From: Acidobacteriota bacterium
Lineage (GTDB): Bacteria > Acidobacteriota > Aminicenantia > Aminicenantales > UBA4085
Reading direction: 5' to 3'
NCBI GenBank assembly: GCA_028749235.1
Contig: JAQULS010000017.1
Coordinates: 1 to 35,218 of the forward strand
DNA length: 35,218 nucleotides
Both the position numbers and the translations under genes were made by a program. Shown in pieces: positions 7,597 to 15,093 of this stretch; the stretch's first letter is position 1, and every line of letters starts with the position of its first letter. The notes below the pieces were generated by a model that saw nothing but the letters and a program-made list of their open reading frames with translations, was not told the origin of the DNA and searched no databases.

Positions 7597-8673
7597 ATGC
7601 GCATGACGTCCCGCGAACGCGTCCTGACCGTCTTTTCGCACCGTGTGCCCGACCGCGTCCCGGCCTGGTGCGGGGCCTCGCCGGAGTTCCGGGCCATGCT
7701 GCGTGCCCGGCTCGGCTTGGGCCAGGACGACGAAGTTTTATCGCGGCGGCTGGGCGACGATTTCCGGCGCGTTTTCGCCCGCTACGCCGGCCCGGCCGAA
7801 CACTCCCCGTCTTCCTGCTTTTCCCATCCCGAAGCGACTTCGCGCACGCCCTTCGGAGTTGAGCGAACGGGGTACGGCTACGGCCAGCCGCTGTCTCATC
7901 CCTTGGCGAATGCGGCTTCCGCCGCCGACGTCGAGCGCTTCGCCTGGCCCGATCCCGGCTGGATGGATGTCTCTGCCATCCGGGCCGAGGCGCTCGCCTG
8001 GGGCGGCGAATACGCCGTGTTGGGCGGCGACTGGTCGCCGTTCTTTCACGACGCCATCGACTTGTTCGGGATGGAGATGTTTATGACCCTGATGGTCGAG
8101 GCGCCCGCGGTCGTCGAAGCCGCCCTGGCCCGAATGGCGGATTACTACGCTGCGGTCAGCCGGCGGATCTTCGAGGCGGCGGCCGGAGCCATCGACATTT
8201 TCTTCATCGGCAACGATTTCGGGACCCAGACGGGGCCGGTCGTAGGCCCGGCCATGTTCCGCCGCTTCTTCGCGCCGCACCTGCGGCGCCTGACCGATCT
8301 GGGGCATGCCTTCGGCCTCAAGGTCCAGCTCCACTGCTGCGGCGGATTCGCGCCGCTCATCCCGCTCATGATCGAGTCGGGAATCGACGCCCTGCAGTCG
8401 CTCCAGCCCGACGCGCGCGACATGGAGCCCGGGCGGCTGAAGCAACTGTATGGGCGGGACATCGTCCTCAACGGCTGCCTCGACACCCACCATCTCTTAA
8501 TCGCCGGCACTCCGGACCTGGTCCGCCGCGAGACCCGGCGCATCCTCGAAGCGATGAAGCCCGGCGGGGGATATATCGCCTCGCCCAGCCACGACTATCT
8601 TTTGCCCGAAACGTCGGTCGAAAACACCCTGGCCCTTTACGAGACGGTGCGGGAGTTTGGGGGATATGCATAG
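7597..8673 (+). CDS. uroporphyrinogen decarboxylase (URO-D/MtaA) family protein
   Basis: A 358-residue cytoplasmic TIM-barrel protein. The opening MTSRERVLTVFSHRVPDRVP is typical of the MtaA/CmuA-like branch of the URO-D family. So are the later segments FFIGNDFGTQTGPVVGPAMF, KVQLHCCGGFAPLIPLMIES and INGCLDT-like LNGCLDTHH. The H-C-C-G segment supplies candidate zinc ligands, as in corrinoid methyltransferases of this family. True haem-pathway HemE has different N-terminal signatures, so a methyltransferase or unknown role is more likely. No corrinoid protein gene lies beside it. An in-frame ATG at 7603 is an alternative start. Its 3' end meets a truncated mobile element, and the fucosidase gene follows. 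Confidence 0.85.
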   Translation: MRMTSRERVLTVFSHRVPDRVPAWCGASPEFRAMLRARLGLGQDDEVLSRRLGDDFRRVFARYAGPAEHSPSSCFSHPEATSRTPFGVERTGYGYGQPLSHPLANAASAADVERFAWPDPGWMDVSAIRAEALAWGGEYAVLGGDWSPFFHDAIDLFGMEMFMTLMVEAPAVVEAALARMADYYAAVSRRIFEAAAGAIDIFFIGNDFGTQTGPVVGPAMFRRFFAPHLRRLTDLGHAFGLKVQLHCCGGFAPLIPLMIESGIDALQSLQPDARDMEPGRLKQLYGRDIVLNGCLDTHHLLIAGTPDLVRRETRRILEAMKPGGGYIASPSHDYLLPETSVENTLALYETVREFGGYA

Positions 8674-8677
8674 CGGT

Positions 8678-8842
8678 CGTTTTCCCAACCTCTATTTCGT
8701 TGGACAAGCGCGCGCTCAAAAATCCTTCGGCGCGAGGATTGGGTTCCCTCGCGGAGGGGCGCGGAAAGGCTGAATCCGCGCGGTTTCGCCGTTGGCCGGG
8801 CACCGTACCGCTTGACCATCCCCCGTAGTTGGGAGAAGATCG
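8678..8842 (-). mobile_element. MITE-like element, copy 3 (half copy, inverted)
   Basis: Read on the minus strand, this stretch opens with GATCTTCTCCC and continues with GGCCAACGGCGAAACCGCGC, the GGGAACCCAA segment and TTTTGAGCGCGCG. It thus follows copy 1 from its left end through the central segment. The right arm is absent, so the element has lost its second terminal repeat, and I see no flanking direct repeat. The inner end reaches nearly to the URO-D stop codon, and the outer end lies six bases from a possible fucosidase start. It therefore fills the whole regulatory gap before the fucosidase gene. Confidence 0.7.
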
Positions 8843-8862
8843 ACATAATGAGAGGCAAGAAA

Positions 8863-10323
8863 ATGAATAAGATAACCCGATCGCTGATTCCGGCGCTCGT
8901 CATTCTTATGGGAACGATGCTGCTTTTTGCGGCCGCTTGCAGCCCTGGCGCCGATAAAGCCGAGGCCGAAGCGGGGCCCGCTCCCGTGCGCCTTCTTCCC
9001 GAGGACCAGGTCCGCATGTCCAACGACCCGGCCAAGACCGAGCTTTTCCGCGACGCCGGCCTCGGCCTTTTCATCCATTGGGGCCCCAACTCCCAGCTCG
9101 GGACGGAGATCTCCTGGCCGCTCAACAACGCCTCCGACGACTACGTCAAGCGCTACTACGCCCTGGCCGAGACGTTCAACCCGGCGGCCTTCGACGCGGC
9201 CGCTTGGGCCCGCCTGGCCAAGCTGGCCGGGATCGAGTACGTCTGCTTCACGGCCAAGCACCACGACGGCTACGCCATGTTCGACACGGCCTACAGCGAC
9301 TTCAAGATCACCAAGTCGCCTTACGGCAGGGACATCGCCGCCGCCGTGGCCGAGGCCTTCCGCAAGGAGGGCATCCTGCTCGGGTTTTACTATTCGCCCG
9401 GCGACTTCCGCTACCAGTTCGAGACCGGAAAGCGCTTCGCCCATCTCTACGAGCCCGACTTCACCGCCGAGGCGCCGTTCGGCCCGCTCAAAAAGGGCTT
9501 CGCGGACTATGAGCGGGGACAGGTCGAGGAGCTGCTGACCAAGTACGGCGACGTCTTTATGATCTGGTTCGACGGCAAGTGCGAGCCGCTGAAGAAGCGG
9601 TCCTGGCAGGTCAAGCAGGACGTCTTCATTGGTCGGGGCGAGATCCCCACTCCCGAACAGGAGATTCCCGGCCGGGCCGATGACCGGGCCTGGGAAAGCT
9701 GCATGACCACGAGCTGGCAGTGGTCCTACCAGCCCAACGCCGACGTCCGTACGGCGGCCGAAGTCATCGGCAACCTGATCCACATCCGGGCCCGCGGGGG
9801 AAACATGCTGCTGAACATCGGGCCGCGGCCCGACGGGACGATCGCCCCGGCCGATGAGGCGCTGCTGCGCGAGCTGGGCTTGTGGATGAGCCTTTACGGC
9901 GAAGGCGTGCGGGGCGTGAGGCCCTGGACGACGACCAACGAAGGGAATGTCTGGTTGACCGCGAAAAAGTCCGACGGGACGGTCTACGCCTTTGTCGACC
10001 TGGACTATGGCATGGCGGGGATCAAGTCCGCGGCCGGCGCCCGCTTCACTTTGAAGTCCGTGAAGAGCGGCCCCGGGACCAAGGTCTCGGTTCTGAGCCA
10101 GGCCGGCGGCGTGGAGTGGAGCGAGGACAAGGCGGGGCTTCACATCACGGTCGACCGGACTCACACCATCCAGCTCATCAAGACGCCGGCCGCGCTGGCC
10201 AAGGCGCGCGGGGACAAGGCCCCCAGCCTCGCCTGGGGCCCCGACTGGCCGATCGTCGTCAAGATCACGAACGCGGCGGCGGGAAGCGCGCCCCAGGCGG
10301 CGCCCGCCGGCGCGGGCAAGTAG
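8863..10323 (+). CDS. alpha-L-fucosidase, GH29, lipoprotein
   Basis: The chosen ATG at 8863 follows a GAGAGG ribosome site; two earlier in-frame ATGs at 8812 and 8848 are less likely. The 486-residue product has a lipoprotein signal with lipobox AAAC ending at Cys26. GH29 hallmarks follow: LGLFIHWGPNS (67-77), TAKHHDGYAMF (130-140), LLGFYYSPGD (172-181), MIWFDGK with the likely nucleophile Asp237, and PTPEQEIPG (262-270). It would hydrolyse terminal alpha-L-fucose from glycans outside the cytoplasm. The acid/base residue cannot be assigned by eye. An Ala/Pro-rich tail ends the protein. It is followed by a mutarotase and a sugar symporter, forming a fucose release, anomer conversion and uptake module. 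Confidence 0.93.
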   Translation: MNKITRSLIPALVILMGTMLLFAAACSPGADKAEAEAGPAPVRLLPEDQVRMSNDPAKTELFRDAGLGLFIHWGPNSQLGTEISWPLNNASDDYVKRYYALAETFNPAAFDAAAWARLAKLAGIEYVCFTAKHHDGYAMFDTAYSDFKITKSPYGRDIAAAVAEAFRKEGILLGFYYSPGDFRYQFETGKRFAHLYEPDFTAEAPFGPLKKGFADYERGQVEELLTKYGDVFMIWFDGKCEPLKKRSWQVKQDVFIGRGEIPTPEQEIPGRADDRAWESCMTTSWQWSYQPNADVRTAAEVIGNLIHIRARGGNMLLNIGPRPDGTIAPADEALLRELGLWMSLYGEGVRGVRPWTTTNEGNVWLTAKKSDGTVYAFVDLDYGMAGIKSAAGARFTLKSVKSGPGTKVSVLSQAGGVEWSEDKAGLHITVDRTHTIQLIKTPAALAKARGDKAPSLAWGPDWPIVVKITNAAAGSAPQAAPAGAGK

Positions 10324-10358
10324 CGGGAAAGCGAAACCAAGTCAGGACAGGAGGGAAC

Positions 10359-10790
10359 ATGTCGTTTAAAGGAGTCGCCGCGGGTTTTCTAGGAGGCTTG
10401 TTTGTCATCGCCGTGACGTCCGCGCGGAAAGGCCCGGCCCCGAAGCCGCAGGTCCAGCGGTTCGGCCAGATCATCGCCTTGAAGCCGGACAAGCTGGCTT
10501 ATTACAAGGAACTGCACGCGGCCGTCTGGCCGTCCGTGCTGAAGCAGATCAAGGCGTCCCATATCCGAAATTACTCGATCTACCTGAAGGAGATCGAGAA
10601 GGGCAAGTTCTACCTCTTTGCCTACTTCGAGTACATGGGCAGAGACTTCGACGCCGACATGGCCAAGATGGCCGCCGACCCCGAGACCCAGCGCTGGTGG
10701 AAGGAGACCAATCCCTGCCAGACCCGGGTCCCCCTGAGCGGCGAGAAGGACTGGTGGTCGGCCATGGAAGAGGTCTTCCACATCGACTGA
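10359..10790 (+). CDS. L-rhamnose/L-fucose mutarotase-like protein (RhaM/DUF718 family) with export signal
   Basis: The ATG at 10359 follows an excellent GGAGGG ribosome site. The 143-residue protein has a hydrophobic N-terminal segment (residues 5-20) that looks like a signal peptide or anchor. A RhaM-type ferredoxin-like domain follows: FGQIIALKPDKLAYYKELHA, the NYSIYLKE strand, FAYFEYMG, then QRWWKETNPCQ and DWWSAMEEVFH with the usual paired tryptophans. RhaM enzymes interconvert sugar anomers. Placement directly after a secreted fucosidase and before a symporter suggests action on freshly released L-fucose or L-rhamnose. Cytoplasmic RhaM has no signal, so the N-terminal extension is notable. 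Gene gaps are 35 bases upstream and 22 bases downstream. Confidence 0.85.
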   Translation: MSFKGVAAGFLGGLFVIAVTSARKGPAPKPQVQRFGQIIALKPDKLAYYKELHAAVWPSVLKQIKASHIRNYSIYLKEIEKGKFYLFAYFEYMGRDFDADMAKMAADPETQRWWKETNPCQTRVPLSGEKDWWSAMEEVFHID

Positions 10791-10812
10791 TCCGGCGCCA
10801 AAGGGAAGACGA

Positions 10813-12423
10813 TTGGACAAAGCCCTGCGGCTGGCGTGGCCTGATCTGGCCGTGATCGCCGTCTACCTGGCGGGCATCGTCGGGCTCGGCCTGTGGGCCT
10901 GGAAGGGGAGGCGGTCCCACACGGGATCCAGCCAGGAATACTTTCTGGCCGGAGGATCCTTGCGCTGGCCGGTCATCGGCCTGGCTCTTTTCTCGACCAA
11001 CATCTCCACCACCCACCTCGTCAGCCTGGCCCAGGAAGGCTATGTCAACGGCTTGGCCTACGGCAATTTCGAGTGGATGGCCGCCTTCCTGCTCGTCGTG
11101 CTGTCGTTCTTCTTCGCCCCGTTCTACATCCGCTCCCGCGTCGCCACCCTGCCCGACTTCCTGGAGAAGAGATACAGCCGGGCCAGCCGCGACTGGCTGG
11201 CGGTCCTGTCGATCTTCTCGGCGATCTTCATCCACATCGGCTTCTCGCTTTACACCGGGGCCGTCGTCCTGAAGGGACTCTTCGGCATCCCGATCAACGT
11301 GAGCATCATTCTGACGGCCGTCCTGACCGGCCTCTACACGATCGTGGGAGGGCTGCTGGCGGTGGTCCTGACCGAATCCGTCCAGACGATCGTCCTGATC
11401 GCCGGGGCGGCCTGCGTCGTGGTCATCGGACTCGTCCAGGTCGGCGGCTGGGGCGGGCTGGCGGCTTCGGTCGAGCCGGTCAAGTTGACGATCCTGCGCA
11501 CGGCGGCCGAGACGCCCAGCCTGCCGTGGTACGCCGTTTTCCTGGGCTATCCCGTAATCGGGCTGTGGTACTGGTGCGCCGACCAGACCATCGTGCAGCG
11601 GGTTCTGGGGGCCAAAGACGAGCGCAACGCCCGGCTCGGCCCGCTCTTCGCCGGGTTCATCAAGATCCTGCCGGTCTTCCTGTTCGTTCTGCCCGGGGTC
11701 ATCGCCGCCGGCCTGGTCCGGCAGGGCAAGCTCCCGGCCTTCGGCGATTCGGCCGATACCTACTCCGTCCTGATCAATCATCTCCTGCCGGTCGGGCTCA
11801 AGGGCGTGGTGGCGGCGGCGCTTCTGGCCGCGCTCATGAGCACGGTGTCGGGGGCGTTGAATTCCATCGCCACCCTGTTCAGCCTGGACCTCTACAAGCG
11901 CTGGCGTCCGGCCACCTCCGACCGCAAGCTGACCCTCGTCGGCCGCATCGTCACGTTCGTGGCCATGATCGCCGCCATCCTGTGGTCGCCGCTCATCAGC
12001 CACTTCCAGAGCATCTTCCAGGGCATCACGGCCCTGATCTGCTATATCGCGCCGCCGATCACGGCCGTATTCCTTTGGGGCGTTTTCTGGAAACGGGCCT
12101 CGGCCAAGGCGGCGGCGACGACGTTGACGATCGGGTCGGGGCTGGGATTCGTCGTTTTCTTCCTCGACTGGTTCAAAGCCAAGACCGGCTGGAACGTGCC
12201 TTCGATGATGGCGACGTTCTACCTGTTCGTGATCTGTTCGCTCGTCCTGGCCGTCGTTTCGTATCTCAAGCCCCAGGTTCACACGGCCGAGAGCGAGGCT
12301 CTGGTTTGGAAGAATCCCTGGGCCGCGGTGCGCGGGGCGGCTTGGACGGGAATCTTCGACTACCGGTTCGTGGCGGCCGTCCTGGTCGCGGTCATGATCG
12401 CGCTGTACGCCGTCTTCGCCTGA
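10813..12423 (+). CDS. sodium:solute symporter (SSS/SLC5 family), probable sugar importer
   Basis: A 536-residue polytopic membrane protein starting at a TTG codon, chosen because AGGGAAG lies just upstream and the next ATG would remove the first membrane segment. The SLC5 features are clear: YFLAGGSLRWPVIGLALFST, FYIRSRVATLPDFLEKRYSR, the IVGGLLAVVLTESVQTIVL segment and GLWYWCADQTIVQRVLGAKD. About 13-14 hydrophobic helices are visible. The family couples sodium entry to uptake of sugars, amino acids or other solutes. The W-C-A-D-Q-T-I-V-Q-R-V-L-G motif and the neighbours favour a sugar, most likely fucose, though this is inference. It is the last gene of the fucose module and converges on vapC with ten bases between stops. 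Confidence 0.92.
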   Translation: MDKALRLAWPDLAVIAVYLAGIVGLGLWAWKGRRSHTGSSQEYFLAGGSLRWPVIGLALFSTNISTTHLVSLAQEGYVNGLAYGNFEWMAAFLLVVLSFFFAPFYIRSRVATLPDFLEKRYSRASRDWLAVLSIFSAIFIHIGFSLYTGAVVLKGLFGIPINVSIILTAVLTGLYTIVGGLLAVVLTESVQTIVLIAGAACVVVIGLVQVGGWGGLAASVEPVKLTILRTAAETPSLPWYAVFLGYPVIGLWYWCADQTIVQRVLGAKDERNARLGPLFAGFIKILPVFLFVLPGVIAAGLVRQGKLPAFGDSADTYSVLINHLLPVGLKGVVAAALLAALMSTVSGALNSIATLFSLDLYKRWRPATSDRKLTLVGRIVTFVAMIAAILWSPLISHFQSIFQGITALICYIAPPITAVFLWGVFWKRASAKAAATTLTIGSGLGFVVFFLDWFKAKTGWNVPSMMATFYLFVICSLVLAVVSYLKPQVHTAESEALVWKNPWAAVRGAAWTGIFDYRFVAAVLVAVMIALYAVFA

Positions 12424-12433
12424 AGCTTCGCCG

Positions 12434-12832
12434 CTACGACCAGATCTTCAGCGGGAAAAGCGCGGCGATGCGGTCGTAATCCGCGTCGTTGTGAAGGAGA
12501 TGAAGTCCGTGATCGATAGCGGTCTGGGCGATCAGGCAGTCTATGGTGGAGGAAACGGCCAAGCCTTTGCGGCGAAGATCGAAGTACATCCGTGCGGCGG
12601 CCCGGTACGAAGCCGGGCCGTTTTTAAGGTCGTAGAAGCGTTGGCTCCCGAGGTATTCGACCAGCAAGCGGAAATCCTCCTCGTCCGCGGCGCCCTGCAA
12701 GACCTCGGCGAAGGCCAAGGGGGAAATACCGAAGGGGAGGCCAGCCTCGAGAATCTCTTCCATCCGGCGAACGGAGTCGTTCTCGTCGCCCCGGAAATAG
12801 GCGATGAGAACCGACGAATCCACGAGAATCAT
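12434..12832 (-). CDS. vapC: PIN-domain ribonuclease toxin, VapC type
   Basis: A 132-residue PIN-domain protein. The conserved acidic residues of the metal site are visible: Asp5 in VDSSVLI, Glu43 in FAEVLQG, Asp98 in TIDCLIA, and Asp116/Asp118 in HNDADYD. VapC toxins cleave RNA, often initiator tRNA or rRNA, when freed from the antitoxin. The start codon overlaps the vapB stop by four bases (ATGA type), so the two are translationally coupled. The pair is transcribed leftward from the operator-promoter at 13027-13072 and converges on the symporter gene. Confidence 0.92.
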   Translation of the reverse strand: MILVDSSVLIAYFRGDENDSVRRMEEILEAGLPFGISPLAFAEVLQGAADEEDFRLLVEYLGSQRFYDLKNGPASYRAAARMYFDLRRKGLAVSSTIDCLIAQTAIDHGLHLLHNDADYDRIAALFPLKIWS

Positions 12833-13026
12833 CGCGATCGGGCCGCTTTGGGATCGTAGCCTTCGGAGAAATGGACCTTACCGCGGATATCCTGCAGTCG
12901 GCGGACTTTAAGGTCATGGACATAGTCCTCAAGCGCCTTCTGGACGACATCCCGCTTGGTCCGGAGCTTCGAAAGATCCATGGCTTCCTTCATCAGCGCA
13001 TCATCGATGACGATGTTTGTCCTCAA
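12829..13026 (-). CDS. vapB: antitoxin, VapB type (ribbon-helix-helix)
   Basis: A 65-residue protein. The opening MRTNIVIDDALMKEAMDLSK is a ribbon-helix-helix DNA-binding motif of the VapB type 2 group, followed by TKRDVVQKALEDYVHDLK. The C-terminal tail (KVHFSEGYDPKAARSR) would wrap the toxin. Translation begins at TTG (complement of 13024-13026), and a CAGGTG ribosome site lies inside the upstream palindrome. It would neutralise VapC and repress its own promoter. Confidence 0.92.
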   Translation of the reverse strand: MRTNIVIDDALMKEAMDLSKLRTKRDVVQKALEDYVHDLKVRRLQDIRGKVHFSEGYDPKAARSR

Positions 13027-13072
13027 TATACACCTGCTAATACATATTAGATGGTGTATAAGTTGGTGTCAA
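13027..13072 (-). promoter_or_regulatory. vapBC promoter with overlapping palindromic operator
   Basis: A near-consensus promoter reads on the minus strand: TTGACA (complement of 13067-13072), 17 bases, then TAATAT (complement of 13044-13049). A 34-bp interrupted palindrome at 13027-13060 covers the -10 box and the ribosome site. Its arms are TATACACC and CTAATA, mirrored by TATTAG and GGTGTATA, with two-base breaks. This is the expected place for VapB or VapBC autorepression. Confidence 0.85.
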
Positions 13073-13156
13073 GATATAAATTTTTTCGATATAAATAAAG
13101 ACAGCTAAAAACGAGAAATTTCTCAAGGGGGGCAGAGGAGGTTCGAAGCCGGTCGA

Positions 13157-13432
13157 TCACTCGCAGACGGGGGCGGGCCTGTGCCGCAGGGCGCTCATCA
13201 TCAGGGCGTAGGCGCAGCCGACGCCCGGCCGAACCTTGATGGCGTCGAAGGGGCAGTTGCGCATGCAGGCGCCGCACTCGATGCACAGGTCGCGATCGGT
13301 CATCTTGGCCTTGCGCTCGTCCGCCATGACGAAGACGGCGTGGGGGCAGACTTCCGCGCACTTGCCGCAGCCGGTGCATTTGTCCCGGTCGTATTCGAGG
13401 GTGACGACGTTTTCGAGGTATCGAAGCGACAT
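13157..13432 (-). CDS. hgcB: ferredoxin HgcB of the mercury-methylation pair
   Basis: A 91-residue protein with two 4Fe-4S motifs: Cys19, 22, 25, 29 and Cys50, 53, 56, 60, each ending C-P. After these come an extra cysteine at position 73 (PGVGCAY) and a C-terminal Cys90 followed by Glu. Plain bacterial ferredoxins lack this tail. HgcB proteins have it, and Cys73 is the position described as conserved and required for function. Characterised HgcB usually ends with a cysteine pair, whereas only one is seen here. HgcB is thought to reduce the HgcA corrinoid and help hand over mercury. The gene lies 14 bases after hgcA with an AGGGAG ribosome site. Confidence 0.9.
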   Translation of the reverse strand: MSLRYLENVVTLEYDRDKCTGCGKCAEVCPHAVFVMADERKAKMTDRDLCIECGACMRNCPFDAIKVRPGVGCAYALMMSALRHRPAPVCE

Positions 13433-13446
13433 GGTGTTCTCCCTTG

Positions 13447-14601
13447 TCAGGCGACGACGGCGGCGGCGATGAAGGCCCCTAATCCCAGCCCGGCGGATAG
13501 GATCATCAGGGGCACCGCCGTTTTCATCTCCTTGACCACGCCCGAAAGCGAAGTGATCGGGCTCGATCCCGTGAAGTTCATGGCGATGAAGGCCGCGAAG
13601 GCGGGCAGGATCAGCAGGTACGAGGCGGCCGACAGCCAGCCTCCGGCTGTCGCGGGAAGCCCGTTGAGGGCCAGGAAGCCGGCGGTCCAGAGAAAGCCCA
13701 GCAGCCAACCCTTGAGCGAGAACGCGCGAACGGGGATCCAGGGCAGCAGCGCGGGGACGACGACGGTTCCGATGAAGACGGCGCCCAGGACCACGGGCAA
13801 GTTGAAGGAGAGGAACTTCACGCCGATAAGCCCCAGGGCCCATGCGATAAGGATGCCCAGGAAAGTTTTGCTTTTGATGACCATGGCGATCTCGACCGGA
13901 GTCAGGATGATGCGGTCCTTGAACAGGAAGCGGGCCCGGCGCATCCGGGGCGTCGCCTTGGAGCCCGCATCCAGGAAGGCGGGCAGGTCTTCGGCCCGGA
14001 TGGGCCCGTAGACGACGCGAAACTTCGTCCGCTTGGCGACTTCGTGGGCGGCGACGCCGGGAGCTCCCAGCTGGGGCAGGATCAGGGTTCGATGGGAAAC
14101 GACGCGGGCCAGGCCGGCGGCTTCCATGCGGGCCACGAGTTCGTCCGTGCCGAACGTGCCCTTGCCCGCGGCGCACCAGACGTTGATGCCGCGGGTGTCG
14201 AGGACGAGGATCCAGCCATCTCGGCCGTCGAGCGAGCGCCGGAGATAGTCGAAGCTCATTTTGTAGTTGCCGGTGACGAAGACGGGGGACCAGGCGTCGG
14301 GCTTGCCGAAGCCGTAGAGCCCCGGGCGCACGGCATGGCTCATCCGTTTGATGCTGAGCCGGGCCAGGAGCGTCCCGTTGCGGTCGGCGCGATTGAGCCG
14401 AGTGGCGACGAGAGGAACGTCTCCTTCCGCCGTTTCGACCGATCCGATAATCCAGGCATGATCGGCGGGAGTCAGAGGAGCGGGACGGGCTTCGGTCTGC
14501 CCGCCCTCCGGCTTGGCCGCCGGGGGGCCGCAGCAGCCGCCTTCGCAGCCGCAGGAAGCCTCTTCGGGATTCTTAAGAAAGCGGTCAAACACCTTGGTCA
14601 T
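13447..14601 (-). CDS. hgcA: corrinoid methyltransferase HgcA, mercury methylation
   Basis: A 384-residue protein whose diagnostic cap-helix motif N-V-W-C-A-A-G-K lies at residues 140-147. Cys143 would be the lower cobalt ligand of the corrinoid. The surroundings also match: PVFVTGNYKMSFDYLRRSL (106-124), WILVLDTRGI, SHRTLILPQLGAPGVAAHEV and VYGPIRAEDLPAFL. Five hydrophobic helices (about 247-263, 265-291, 300-314, 322-343 and 363-384) form the expected C-terminal membrane domain. HgcA passes a methyl group to Hg(II), forming methylmercury, together with HgcB. The N-terminal 45 residues carry a cysteine-rich stretch (SCGCEGGCC, 16-24) of unknown role. The start overlaps the marR stop by four bases (ATGA), which fixes the frame and couples translation. 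Confidence 0.95.
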   Translation of the reverse strand: MTKVFDRFLKNPEEASCGCEGGCCGPPAAKPEGGQTEARPAPLTPADHAWIIGSVETAEGDVPLVATRLNRADRNGTLLARLSIKRMSHAVRPGLYGFGKPDAWSPVFVTGNYKMSFDYLRRSLDGRDGWILVLDTRGINVWCAAGKGTFGTDELVARMEAAGLARVVSHRTLILPQLGAPGVAAHEVAKRTKFRVVYGPIRAEDLPAFLDAGSKATPRMRRARFLFKDRIILTPVEIAMVIKSKTFLGILIAWALGLIGVKFLSFNLPVVLGAVFIGTVVVPALLPWIPVRAFSLKGWLLGFLWTAGFLALNGLPATAGGWLSAASYLLILPAFAAFIAMNFTGSSPITSLSGVVKEMKTAVPLMILSAGLGLGAFIAAAVVA

Positions 14602-15068
14602 GGCCTGCGCCCTTTCCGGCAGCAGCCGGTTTCGTCGTTCATCCGCGTGACGGCGTCGACGAATTCGCCGACGGCTTCCAGGATCGCATCCCGCCGATTC
14701 TCCGGCAGGAGGTCGACCACCTTGTCGTAGAAAGCGTTGTTGCGGGTCTCGATCTCGTCGAGGGTCTTGCGGCCTTGCTCGGTCAGCCGGATGCTGACGA
14801 AGCGGCGGTCCTTGTCGCCTGTCCGCCTGTCGACCAGGCCGATAATGACGAGGCCTTGGATGGTGCGGCTCAAGGTGCTGGCATCCAGACCCAGGGCGCC
14901 GGCGAGATCGACCAGGCTGATCTCGCCCCGGTTCCCGATCTCGATCAGGGTATGGCATTGGGCTGTGGTCACGCCGCAGCAGTCGGCTTCGCCTTCGAAG
15001 ACGCCTCCGGATTCGCGCTCCAGGATTCTCAACTTTTCCCGCAGGGAGTTTATTTTTTGTGCGTCCAT
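14598..15068 (-). CDS. MarR-family regulator with cysteine pairs, likely metal(loid)-responsive
   Basis: A 156-residue winged-helix protein. The MarR core shows LVDLAGALGLDASTLSRTIQ as the recognition region, then RTGDKDRRFVSIRLTEQG as the wing. Cysteines lie before the DNA-binding helices (Cys30, Cys31, Cys38 in DCCGVTTAQCH) and at the very end (Cys149, Cys150). These could bind Hg(II), As(III) or another soft metal. Similar C-C-G-V-T MarR proteins occur, to my knowledge, near arsenic genes. It is first in an operon with hgcA and hgcB, so it probably controls them and itself through the palindrome in its promoter. No good ribosome site precedes the ATG. The inducer is inference. Confidence 0.88.
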   Translation of the reverse strand: MDAQKINSLREKLRILERESGGVFEGEADCCGVTTAQCHTLIEIGNRGEISLVDLAGALGLDASTLSRTIQGLVIIGLVDRRTGDKDRRFVSIRLTEQGRKTLDEIETRNNAFYDKVVDLLPENRRDAILEAVGEFVDAVTRMNDETGCCRKGRRP

Positions 15069-15093
15069 GATAATACCAAATGTTTTATTGTGA

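Noticed and set aside
8812-8862. Earlier ATG starts (8812, 8848) for the fucosidase.
   Set aside because: 8812 lies inside the half mobile element and would add residues before the lipoprotein signal. 8863 has the best ribosome site.
10549-12282. Long minus-strand open frame of 577 codons opposite the symporter.
   Set aside because: Opposite-strand open frames are common in GC-rich genes. This one is full of Asp/Gly/Arg/Gln with no domain, while the plus strand encodes a clear SLC5 protein.
13113-13124. Palindrome GAGAAATTTCTC after hgcB as a terminator.
   Set aside because: The stem allows only four pairs with a loop and the following T-run is broken, so it is too weak to list.
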